Source: an uncultured Clostridium sp. (GTDB taxonomy: Bacteria > Bacillota > Clostridia > TANB77 > CAG-508). Taken from it: a DNA stretch of 64,000 nucleotides. The notes below the pieces were generated by a model, which was not told where the DNA came from, ran no database searches, and saw nothing but the letters and a program-made list of their open reading frames with translations. The position numbers and the translations under genes were made by a program. The stretch is from positions 28,018 through 92,017 of the forward strand of contig URYN01000007.1 in the NCBI GenBank assembly GCA_900552135.1, written 5' to 3'. This document shows, piece after piece, positions 43,049 to 51,251 of this stretch; position 1 is the stretch's first letter, and each line of letters begins with the position of its first letter.

Positions 43049-44251
43049 ATGGGAACAGCCAAAAAAAGAGGAAATGGCGAAGGTACTATATTCAAAAGAG
43101 AAATAAATGGAAAAACTATGTGGGTTACAGAATATACTATTGCTATGTATGATACTAAAACCGGCAAAAGAAAAAGAAAAACCATATATGGAAAAACTAG
43201 ACAAGAAGTAAAAAACAAATTAGAAAAAATAATAACAGAATTAAATACTGATACCTATGTTGACAAGTCAAAGGTAACTTTTTATAGTATTGCAAAAGAA
43301 TTTATTGATAATGGTTATAAAATGAATAAATTAAAAGAATCATCGTATTCTCGTAAATTGCATACATTAAAAAATATATCTTCTCATTATATGGCAAATA
43401 TGGAACTGCAAAAAATTACAGAAAATGATTTAAAAGACTTCTTCGTATATATTACAAAATATTCTGATTCTGTAATTGCTAAAATATATGGTATTGTTAA
43501 TAATACATTTAAAATAGCTGTAAGGCGTAACATATTGCGTTATAACTTTTTAGATGATCAATTAGAATTTGAGATACCTTTGTCAAAGAAATTTAATAAT
43601 AAATCAAAGACAGTTTCAGCATTCACAATTGAAGAACAAAAACAACTCATTGAAACCTTACGAGATGCAAAGTTTAGATATAAATATCAGATTTTTTTAA
43701 GTTTATATACTGGTATGAGAATGGGAGAAATAAATGCATTAGATATAAATGATCTTGATTTTGAAAATAAAATAATTCATGTTAGAAGAACAATAACTCG
43801 TACATTTGATGATAGAGCAACAATAGGTTCATATACAAAAACAGTAAATGGAATTAGAAATTTAATGATGGATTCTTTTGTTGAGAAATTACTTAAAGAA
43901 TATCTAGCATCAGAATATTATACAGAAAATGATTATAATCTTCTTTTTTGTAACTCATATAAACACTGTATCAGTACAGATACAGTTAATATGATGTTCA
44001 AGTATTTTTGCAAAGAAAATAATATAGGTAAAGGTTATGATGTTCATCAACACATGTTGCGTCATACATTCGCAACTAGATGTATTGAAGCAGGAATGCC
44101 TGCTGCAGTTTTAGCAAAAATTATGGGACACGCAAATGTTGCAACTACTTTAAATGTATATTGTGAAGTATTTGACAAATTTAAAAAAGAACATCTTGAT
44201 ATGTCCTTTGAGTACCTTCAAAAACAAGGACTTACAATTGATTTTAAATAA
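43049..44251 (+). CDS. int: Phage tyrosine integrase
   Basis: 400 aa from ATG 43049 (GGAGG ten bases upstream). An arm-binding-like N domain (1-60), a SAM-like core domain (75-180), then the catalytic domain with R224, H335/R338, H361 and Y371. It recombines the phage attachment site with the truA 5' end. It lies beside the attR junction as expected. Confidence 0.95.
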   Translation: MGTAKKRGNGEGTIFKREINGKTMWVTEYTIAMYDTKTGKRKRKTIYGKTRQEVKNKLEKIITELNTDTYVDKSKVTFYSIAKEFIDNGYKMNKLKESSYSRKLHTLKNISSHYMANMELQKITENDLKDFFVYITKYSDSVIAKIYGIVNNTFKIAVRRNILRYNFLDDQLEFEIPLSKKFNNKSKTVSAFTIEEQKQLIETLRDAKFRYKYQIFLSLYTGMRMGEINALDINDLDFENKIIHVRRTITRTFDDRATIGSYTKTVNGIRNLMMDSFVEKLLKEYLASEYYTENDYNLLFCNSYKHCISTDTVNMMFKYFCKENNIGKGYDVHQHMLRHTFATRCIEAGMPAAVLAKIMGHANVATTLNVYCEVFDKFKKEHLDMSFEYLQKQGLTIDFK

Positions 44252-44258
44252 TATTTTA

Positions 44259-44280
44259 TACAGCCACCAGTACAGCCTTG
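44259..44280 (+). repeat. Candidate integrase arm-type sites (right)
   Basis: TACAGCC at 44259-44265 and 44271-44277, the second followed by TTG as in one left-end copy. They lie about 130 bases from the core and match the pair near attL. Confidence 0.55.
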
Positions 44281-44349
44281 CACAATAATTTTAAAATATT
44301 TCATATTTATTTTAAAATGTATTAAAAATATAAAATGCTTTAATATATA

Positions 44350-44391
44350 GGATTTGACATACTTTGAAATAAATTCAAAATATGTTCAAAC
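44350..44391 (+). terminator. Hairpin after integrase
   Basis: TTTGACATACTTTGAA is imperfectly complementary to TTCAAAATATGTTCAAA, followed shortly by TTGTTTTTA. Possible integrase terminator. Confidence 0.5.
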
Positions 44392-44467
44392 CCTTGTTTT
44401 TAGTCTGTTTTTGCCAGCCATTGTAACACTTTCCATCATATTCGATAGTTAATTTTATATTTCTCAT
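44375..44467 (-). pseudogene. truA: truA 5' remnant separated by the prophage
   Basis: Starts with MRNIKLTIEYDGKCYNGW, matching the first 21 residues of intact truA in all but two, then changes to unrelated codons and stops after 30. This is probably the host's original truA start. It keeps an ATG and RBS (GGAGAG upstream), so a short peptide may be made. Confidence 0.9.
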
Positions 44468-44484
44468 ATATTACTCTCCGTTCA
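44406..44484. other. attR: right prophage junction
   Basis: Carries TGTTTTTGCCA at 44406-44416 and the other exact blocks shared with attL (44430-44443 and 44453-44467). Confidence 0.85.
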
Positions 44485-44515
44485 ATTACAACTTTTTATT
44501 TTCCTTATAAAATAT

Positions 44516-44551
44516 AAATTTCTGCCTTTTATATTTTATAAATGCAGAAAT
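44516..44551 (-). terminator. Terminator after cdaA
   Basis: ATTTCTGC pairs with GCAGAAAT (inner AT-rich stem too), followed by T-rich bases on the minus strand, between cdaA and the truA remnant. Confidence 0.6.
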
Positions 44552-44561
44552 CTATATATCA

Positions 44562-45503
44562 TTATTTATTTTCGTTTGTTGTATTTTCTTCTTTATTATT
44601 TTTTGTCTCTTTTATTTCTTTTATCTTTTTTATTCCTTTAAGTTTACTCTTTTTATTGTCTTCTAATCTGTTGGTAATAATATTTTTTATAAGAATGTTC
44701 TTTAAAGCTTCTTCCTTTACATCTGCAATCAAAGTTCCGTCTTTTGCAATAGATATTTTTCCTGATTCTTCTGAAACGACTATTGCTATTGCATCTGATT
44801 CTTTAGAAATTCCAACTGCCGCTCTGTGTCTTGTACCTAATTCTTTTGAGATGTCTGCATTGTTCGCTAGTGGAAGTATACATGCACCTGCTGCAATCTT
44901 GTTATTTCTTATTACTATTGCACCGTCATGTAATGGTGTTTTTGGAACAAATATGTTTACAATAAGTTGTGGAGATATTTCAGAATCTATCTCTATTCCT
45001 GTAGCAATTATATCACTAAGGCTGATGTCTCTTTGAATTACAATTAAGGCTCCTGTTTTTGTTTTTGCCATTTCACAAACAGCAATTACTATTTTATAAA
45101 TATCTTCTCTGGTCTTTGTTTCTATACTCTTTTCCATCCCAAAGAAATTGGTTAGCTTGTTGGTTCCAAGTTGTTCAAGTGCTCTTCTTATTTCTGGTTG
45201 GAATATTACGATTAACGCAACAACTCCAGATGGCAATATCGATGTAAGTACTGAATGTACTATTCTTAGATTTAATATTCCACTTAACCAGGTAATTATT
45301 ATAAAGAATAGAATTCCTTTTATAAGTTGCATTCCTCTTGAGTCTTTGGCAAATTTGATTATTTTTACTATTACATATATTACTATTGCAATATCTAAAA
45401 TCACCGGTATTAGTTTTAGCGGATTTTCTTGTAATGATAAAAAGTAATTTACTACATTTTCACCAGAGTTCTCAAAAAATCCCGACACATAATTTTCTTT
45501 CAT
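44562..45503 (-). CDS. cdaA: Diadenylate cyclase CdaA
   Basis: 313 aa. Three hydrophobic helices (about 30-105) then the DAC domain with catalytic DGA 193-195 and RHR 225-227. It makes c-di-AMP from two ATP. No CdaR or GlmM follows; the next host gene before prophage insertion was truA. The last 40 residues are a Lys/Asn-rich tail. RBS is weak (AAGGAACT). Confidence 0.95.
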   Translation of the reverse strand: MKENYVSGFFENSGENVVNYFLSLQENPLKLIPVILDIAIVIYVIVKIIKFAKDSRGMQLIKGILFFIIITWLSGILNLRIVHSVLTSILPSGVVALIVIFQPEIRRALEQLGTNKLTNFFGMEKSIETKTREDIYKIVIAVCEMAKTKTGALIVIQRDISLSDIIATGIEIDSEISPQLIVNIFVPKTPLHDGAIVIRNNKIAAGACILPLANNADISKELGTRHRAAVGISKESDAIAIVVSEESGKISIAKDGTLIADVKEEALKNILIKNIITNRLEDNKKSKLKGIKKIKEIKETKNNKEENTTNENK

Positions 45504-45549
45504 CTTTTAGGTTAGTTCCTTTCATATTTACGAAATATATTTTCATTTA

Positions 45550-45702
45550 TTAATGCATTAGGTAAAATATTAATGTAGCAGATACTGCTCCCACCATTAG
45601 AATAGCAAGTAATAAAGCCATTATCCTTACAAAAAGTTGACTTGCATCACGTTTTATATTTCTAGATTTTTTCTGTTTTTTCATATCTTTTTCTTTTTTC
45701 AT
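45550..45702 (-). CDS. 50-aa basic single-pass membrane protein
   Basis: ATG 45702 with TTGGAGGAA. Basic start of about 24 residues (MKKEKDMKKQKKSRNIKRD...), then a hydrophobic helix. Unknown; lies directly before cdaA on the same strand. Confidence 0.6.
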   Translation of the reverse strand: MKKEKDMKKQKKSRNIKRDASQLFVRIMALLLAILMVGAVSATLIFYLMH

Positions 45703-45765
45703 AAATTCCTCCAAGTTGTATTTTTTATTTTATATTGAATCAGCTTTTATTTTAACACTTTTTCG

Positions 45766-47736
45766 TTATTTTTTCAACATTTTTGCAAGAGTAATTATAT
45801 ACATCGCATGTGACCAGCCCAGTCCAATTATCCATGCAGGCTTCATTTTAGAATTGTCAACCTGTTCTGCTAAGAAGCCTAATTCTGAAGAACTGTTTGT
45901 TACGAAATCAAATATTTCTTTTGCCATTTTCTTGTTTCCTATTTCTAAATAGTACAAAGCCATCCATAAAGAAGCTACAGGCCATGGATTTTTTCCTTCC
46001 ATATAAGAATCCTGTTCAAATCTTAAATATCCACCTGTATATGTACGAAGTGTAAGATTTATTTTTTCAACAGTATTATTAATTTTTTTATCTTTTGGAG
46101 TTATTAGATTAAATGGATAAACAGCCCCCATAATACTTACGTCCATCTTGTTATCATTCAGGTTTCTTTTTAACACTTTTGTATTTTCGTCATACAAATT
46201 TTCTTCAACATATTTTTTGATATTTTCGATTTCCTTGTTTATTTTCTGAGTATTTTTTGATATTTGCTCGAGTTTTAATCTGTTGTTTTCATATTTAGGT
46301 TTTACCAATTCATATATTTCAAGCATTGCATTTAGTGCACCGTAGATACTTGAAATTGAATATAAATGAACGCCCTCGTTCATCTCCCATAAATCATAGC
46401 TTGCATGTTTATAAATTTTATCTTTTTCCCTGCCTTCTTCTTTTATCTTTTCTTCTATTTCCTTTTTAACAAGGTCATTTTCTTCTTTTTCATCAAATAT
46501 ATTTTCTAAGTATTTTATCAAGAAGTGTACTGCATTTTCACACATCTTGAAACTATTTTCTATGAACTTTGTATCTTTTGTTACTTTGTAATGTTCATAT
46601 ATTCCATATATTACTCCTGCGGTTTCATCTATTTGGTATCCCCAACATGGAGCAAGTGTTCCATCTGTGTAAAATCTTTGCTCCCACATTCCATTCTTGC
46701 TTTGAGTCTTTTTGCAGAATGAATTATAAAATTTCTCTGTTTCTTTCGTCATATTTAAGTAGTCATAAGCTTTTGTAATAAACACAGCATCTCTTGGCCA
46801 ACAATAAGAATATCTACCGCTCTTTTCTCTGTTTTCATCTATTTCAGCTGTAGCAGAAACTCCTCCTGTTTCTTCGTTTTGAAGTAGTGGGAATAGCAAA
46901 ATTGTTCTATTATATATATCAAGAATTTTCTTTCCAATGTCTTTGTTTTCACTTGTGTTTAGTTTCAATCCATCATGTTTATTTAAATATGAAAGCCAGA
47001 ATCTTCTAACTTGGTTGTACTCTTTCTTTACATCTGTTTTCTTTAATTTTTCTATTTTTTCTTCCAAATCTTCAACAATTTTCGTCTCTTTGTTGTTCTG
47101 AATAAATATGAACACATTGAATTCAATTTGGTCACCAGGTTTTAAAATTCCCAAATCATAGCTAATTGCAGAATCATTGCTCATTCCAATATAGTCTTTA
47201 TCTTCAAGAACAGCCTCTCTTATGTAATTTTCTACATCATTTATTCTGTGTCCAGAAATTTCTTTATTAGCAAATGTGCATATAGAAAAGTCGTGGTTAT
47301 ATTGTATAATTCCATTGTCTATTGCCTTTCCAGAAACCATATTGTTTTGGTCAGATAAAAGCTTTGAACGAATTAAAAATCGTAGATTCAAGTCAACTTT
47401 GTTGCTGTTTACTATTGTGTATTTTTTTACAAGCATGTTTTCTTTCAAGCAGGCAAAATCGGTTTGTCTAATATTTAAATTGAAATATGTATTTTCTATT
47501 TCTGTATTTAAAATGTTAGTATTTTCCGAATAATACTGATCATATCTATTGTTTATATCATCATGTAGGTATATTATTGCAGAATCGTTTATTTTTACAC
47601 CTACATGGAAGAAATCTATAAATTGCTTGAAATCAACATTTGGATAGTATGCTCTTAAAAGTTCTCCTCTTTTACTAAATGTTGCTCTTATATTTTTATT
47701 TCCAACAATTGCATCATTTAAAAACTTATTATTCAT
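45766..47736 (-). CDS. Glycoside hydrolase family 15-type glucoamylase/glucodextranase-like enzyme
   Basis: 656 aa from ATG 47736 (AAGGAGCT upstream). N-terminal beta-sandwich, then an (alpha/alpha)6 domain with YCWPRDAVF, TDGTLAPCWGYQIDETAG and a late NPWPVASLWMALYY. The GH15 catalytic Glu pair is consistent with the ET motif and the C-terminal region. No signal peptide, so it probably acts on intracellular alpha-glucan or trehalose-like substrates. Confidence 0.85.
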   Translation of the reverse strand: MNNKFLNDAIVGNKNIRATFSKRGELLRAYYPNVDFKQFIDFFHVGVKINDSAIIYLHDDINNRYDQYYSENTNILNTEIENTYFNLNIRQTDFACLKENMLVKKYTIVNSNKVDLNLRFLIRSKLLSDQNNMVSGKAIDNGIIQYNHDFSICTFANKEISGHRINDVENYIREAVLEDKDYIGMSNDSAISYDLGILKPGDQIEFNVFIFIQNNKETKIVEDLEEKIEKLKKTDVKKEYNQVRRFWLSYLNKHDGLKLNTSENKDIGKKILDIYNRTILLFPLLQNEETGGVSATAEIDENREKSGRYSYCWPRDAVFITKAYDYLNMTKETEKFYNSFCKKTQSKNGMWEQRFYTDGTLAPCWGYQIDETAGVIYGIYEHYKVTKDTKFIENSFKMCENAVHFLIKYLENIFDEKEENDLVKKEIEEKIKEEGREKDKIYKHASYDLWEMNEGVHLYSISSIYGALNAMLEIYELVKPKYENNRLKLEQISKNTQKINKEIENIKKYVEENLYDENTKVLKRNLNDNKMDVSIMGAVYPFNLITPKDKKINNTVEKINLTLRTYTGGYLRFEQDSYMEGKNPWPVASLWMALYYLEIGNKKMAKEIFDFVTNSSSELGFLAEQVDNSKMKPAWIIGLGWSHAMYIITLAKMLKK

Positions 47737-47774
47737 TGGTAGCTCCTTCATTTTATAATTCATTTTGTTTATCA

Positions 47775-49424
47775 TTAAGATTCTATTATTTCAACAATCT
47801 TCTTCTCAAGTTCTTTTACTTTTTCGTTTAATGCTTCTATCTCTTTGTCGCTTCTTTCTTTGCCAAGCATATCTTCTTTTACGATATTCTTCATATCTTC
47901 AATTTCTTCTTGAAGAGTTTCCATTCTGTCTATTATTTGTAATCTCATATATCTCTTGTCTATCTTCTCTTCAAATTCTTTCTTAACTGTTAGTTCATCA
48001 TTTAATGTGTATTTTTCTCCAAAGGAAGGTATTGTAACAGGAATTTGTGTACTTTCGACAATTTTATTTTTTAATACCAACTGAGCCTCTGGCTCTCCAT
48101 GCACTAAGAATATATGCTTTGGTTTTTTTATGAAAGAATATACAAAGTTCAATAACCATTCTTGATCCGCATGTCCTGAATATCCTTCGATGTATTCAAT
48201 TCTAGCTTTTACAGAAAATTCTTCACCAAATATTTTTACAGTTTTTGCTCCATCTACGATTGTTCTTCCAAGTGTTCCTGGTGCTTGGTATCCAACAAAT
48301 AAAATAGTACTCTTTGGATTCCATATATTATGTTTCAAGTGATGTTTTATTCTTCCGACTTCACACATACCACTTGCAGAAATTATGATTGAAGGTTCAT
48401 CCATTTCATTTAAAGCCTTTGATTCATCTGCGGTTTGTGTAAACTTAAGTCCTGGGAATTCTAGTGGATTATCTCCCCTTTCCATTAAAGCTTTTGTATC
48501 ATCATCGAATAAATCTTCATTTTCTTTAAAAATTTGAGTAGCTGAAATTGCCAATGGGCTATCAACGTAAACTGGTGCTTTCATCAATTTCTGATACTCT
48601 TCCTGGAATTTTTCATTCTTTGCATCTTGCTCTTTTATCTTATCTAGCTCGAATAATATCTCCTGAGTCCTACCAACTGCAAAAGATGGAATTACAACAG
48701 TTCCTCCATTATCCAATGTTTCTGATACGATGTCTAAGAAAACTTTTGCCTTGTCATTTGTTCCAACATGAAGTCTATCTCCATAAGTAGATTCCATTAC
48801 AAGATAATCTGCATCTTCTATCATAGTTGGTTCAGATAACAACGGAATATCATTGTTTCCAATATCTCCAGAGAAAACAGTTTTTGTTTCCTTTCCGTCT
48901 TCGTTTACCCATACCTCGATTATACTAGAGCCTAGCATGTGTCCTGCGTCATTAAATCTTACATGTATATTTTCGTCTATATCAATTATTTCATCATATT
49001 TTACGGGCTTAAAAATTTCCAAACATCTAGTAGCCTCTTCAGCAGTGTATAATGGTGGAATTGTCTTTTGACCTTTTCTCTTTCTCTTCTTATTTTTCCA
49101 TTCGTTCTCTTGTTCTTGAATATGACCACTATCAGGAAGCATTATACCACACAAGTCGCAAGTTGCTTTTGTAGCATAAATCGGACCTCTGAACCCTTCA
49201 TTATATAATTTGGGAATTCTTCCAGAGTGATCTATATGAGCATGAGTAAGAAGCATAAAGTCGATGTCACTTGGATTGTACACAAAGGGAGCCTCGTTTT
49301 CTAGTTCAAGTGTTGCTTTTCCTTGATACATTCCACAGTCAACTAAAAACTTTTTGCCAGCTGCTTCTACTAAGAAGTTAGAACCTGTTACGGTTTTTGT
49401 TGCTCCTAAAAAAATAATATTCAT
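47775..49424 (-). CDS. Metallo-beta-lactamase/beta-CASP RNase-like protein
   Basis: 549 aa from ATG 49424, AAAGGAGAT upstream. MBL metal motif HAHIDHSG (61-68), H in the DAGHMLGSS motif, D in SGDIG, beta-CASP and a final PKHIFLVHGE. Such enzymes (YSH1/CPSF73-like) cut RNA or, less likely, DNA. A C-terminal coiled coil of about 60 residues is extra. Stop overlaps the GH15 region by spacing only. Confidence 0.88.
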   Translation of the reverse strand: MNIIFLGATKTVTGSNFLVEAAGKKFLVDCGMYQGKATLELENEAPFVYNPSDIDFMLLTHAHIDHSGRIPKLYNEGFRGPIYATKATCDLCGIMLPDSGHIQEQENEWKNKKRKRKGQKTIPPLYTAEEATRCLEIFKPVKYDEIIDIDENIHVRFNDAGHMLGSSIIEVWVNEDGKETKTVFSGDIGNNDIPLLSEPTMIEDADYLVMESTYGDRLHVGTNDKAKVFLDIVSETLDNGGTVVIPSFAVGRTQEILFELDKIKEQDAKNEKFQEEYQKLMKAPVYVDSPLAISATQIFKENEDLFDDDTKALMERGDNPLEFPGLKFTQTADESKALNEMDEPSIIISASGMCEVGRIKHHLKHNIWNPKSTILFVGYQAPGTLGRTIVDGAKTVKIFGEEFSVKARIEYIEGYSGHADQEWLLNFVYSFIKKPKHIFLVHGEPEAQLVLKNKIVESTQIPVTIPSFGEKYTLNDELTVKKEFEEKIDKRYMRLQIIDRMETLQEEIEDMKNIVKEDMLGKERSDKEIEALNEKVKELEKKIVEIIES

Positions 49425-49468
49425 TCGTATATCTCCTTTACAATTAATCTTTTCATCATCTTCTTTTG

Positions 49469-49567
49469 GATTGTCAATATGTATTTTTTTCAAAATGAAC
49501 GCTTGCTTAAGTACGGGCGCGGGGGCCCTCTGCGCATTCATTTTGAAAAAAATACATATTGACAATC
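49469..49567. repeat. Perfect 31-bp inverted repeat with GC-rich loop
   Basis: Arms 49469-49499 and 49537-49567 are exact complements; the 37-base loop is GC-rich (GGGCGCGGGGGCCC). A partial second copy (49586-49626) repeats one arm end and loop start. Looks like a palindromic mobile repeat or a regulatory hairpin before the MBL gene. Confidence 0.85.
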
Positions 49568-49585
49568 TCCATTATAGTTCCAGCA

Positions 49586-49626
49586 GGATTGTTTTTCAAA
49601 ATGAACACTTGCTTAAGTACGGGCGC
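49586..49626. repeat. Partial second copy of the 49.5 kb palindromic element
   Basis: CTTGCTTAAGTACGGGCGC and the preceding TTTTTCAAAATGAAC match 49485-49520 with one difference, but the right arm is missing. Confidence 0.75.
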
Positions 49627-49630
49627 AAAG

Positions 49631-51208
49631 TTATTTCAAAATAAGATTTATTTTCTTATTAGGTTTTACATTTAGCAACTTCAAATTGTCTACTTGTTCT
49701 TCAAATATACCCTCTGCCTCTTTGCTATCATATATGCCAACTGTGATATAATATTCCGTGTTTGTAGCAAGTTTTTCTTCTTTTTGTTTGTTTATTTTTA
49801 TTGAGATTTCTTTAAAGTCAATTATTTTGCTTGCAAATACGTATTTTAATATTGTGTAGCAAAGGCTTATGCTGTTTGAGTAGTTGGTTATTATTTGTTT
49901 GTCTATGCAGTTGTCTATTATTACATTAATTGTTTTTTCTATTTGTCTTTGTAGTTCTTTTACATCATATATGTTTTTTTCTTTACTTATTGGTATTAAG
50001 CAGTAGTATCTAAATTGGTATAGTACTTTTTCCCAATCTTCTTTTGATGTGTAACTTTCAATGTTTTTTTCATAAATTTTTAGGAATTCTTTTTGCGTGT
50101 TTATTAGTCCTTCTTCTATTTTTTCTTTGCTTTCTGTATTTTCTATTATTTTATTTAAAACATTGTATTCTCTTTCTAGTTTTTCTTGTAATTTTACATA
50201 TTCAAGTGGTTCGATTAGTTTATTCTTTTGCTTTATTAGTTCTAGCTTTTCGTTTCTTTCTTTTTCTAGTCTTGTAGCTAAGTGACTAATACTAAATATT
50301 TTTTCTTTGTTTGGAAGTTTAGAATTTCTAATTTTATATTCTTCTTTTAATTTGTTTTGGTCATTTAGGATTTCGTCTATCTTTTTTATTTCCAAATTTA
50401 TCTGCTTTTTTTCTTCTGTTATTGTGTCAAGGAATTTCTTTCTGTTTTCCATTGCTTTCATTAGCTTTAATTTCTCATCTGTCTGAGCAATTATATGTTT
50501 TCTTAATTCTTCATTTTCTAATGCCTGTAAGCTTAGTATTGAAATAAAAATACTTTTTTCAAATTCATTTCCACTATTTATGCTTTGTTCAAATTTTTCT
50601 TCATAAAATACTGGACTTTCAGTGTTCAATTTTGCCATTAATATATTTTGGTAGATTAAATTTTTCTTTATGTCTATGTCTGTTTTTAAGTTATTGTTCC
50701 ATGACCAACCATCGAAGTCTCTTATTACTTCTATGTCGTTTATGCATTTAGCTTTTATAATAAAGTCCTTTATTGCATTTTTATAATAGCTATCCTTATC
50801 CATGTTCTCGTTATTTAATTTGTATATAATTTCTTTTTGCAATATTCTCATTAATATTATTGAATACAATATGTCTTCTTCATTTGCATAGACAAGAATT
50901 TTTCCATCGTCTGGCTCAATAATGCAAACGGTTTTATTTTCAGCAAGTGGCAGTGCCTCCTCTGTTTCAGGAGTCACTACCTTTATTTCAAAGCAATCTT
51001 TTTCTATGGTTTTTAAAATGTTATTCATAAATTCATCTTTAGACTGTGCATCTACTTTTGCCTTTGAATAATCGTTATAACCATTTTCGATTTTATAAAG
51101 CATGCTTAATAAAAGATTTTTTACATCTTCGTCAAAAGTTTTATTTTCAAGTATTTTTTCTAATCTATTATTATATTCGTTTTGATTAAATTTTGAAAAA
51201 ATATTCAT
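49631..51208 (-). CDS. Coiled-coil protein, unknown
   Basis: 525 aa. Ordered N-terminal region (1-200) with mixed alpha/beta content, then a long coiled coil (about 210-340) and a C-terminal part with YYITVGIYD. No family recognised. RBS GAGGGGAA. It lies between ftsK and the MBL gene. Confidence 0.6.
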   Translation of the reverse strand: MNIFSKFNQNEYNNRLEKILENKTFDEDVKNLLLSMLYKIENGYNDYSKAKVDAQSKDEFMNNILKTIEKDCFEIKVVTPETEEALPLAENKTVCIIEPDDGKILVYANEEDILYSIILMRILQKEIIYKLNNENMDKDSYYKNAIKDFIIKAKCINDIEVIRDFDGWSWNNNLKTDIDIKKNLIYQNILMAKLNTESPVFYEEKFEQSINSGNEFEKSIFISILSLQALENEELRKHIIAQTDEKLKLMKAMENRKKFLDTITEEKKQINLEIKKIDEILNDQNKLKEEYKIRNSKLPNKEKIFSISHLATRLEKERNEKLELIKQKNKLIEPLEYVKLQEKLEREYNVLNKIIENTESKEKIEEGLINTQKEFLKIYEKNIESYTSKEDWEKVLYQFRYYCLIPISKEKNIYDVKELQRQIEKTINVIIDNCIDKQIITNYSNSISLCYTILKYVFASKIIDFKEISIKINKQKEEKLATNTEYYITVGIYDSKEAEGIFEEQVDNLKLLNVKPNKKINLILK

Positions 51209-51251
51209 TCTAATTCCCCTCAGTAATTAAGATTGCCCATTTTCTTGCGTT

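Larger units (their letters stand above)
8159..44416. mobile_element. Siphovirus prophage integrated in truA
   Basis: About 36.2 kb bounded by imperfect repeats of the truA start (8159-8237 and 44406-44484). It contains tyrosine integrase, CI/Cro switch, replication, packaging, HK97-type head, siphovirus tail, DGR and lysis modules in conventional order. Late and early lytic genes are on the minus strand; lysogeny genes and two left-end accessory genes are on plus. It may be partly defective, because the replication gene has a frameshift (base 40279) and one small P-loop gene appears broken. All structural genes are open. Confidence 0.95.

Noticed and set aside
49425..49565. N-terminal 47-residue extension of the MBL protein
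   Set aside because: It is encoded by the palindromic repeat; homology and the AAAGGAGAT site point to ATG 49424.
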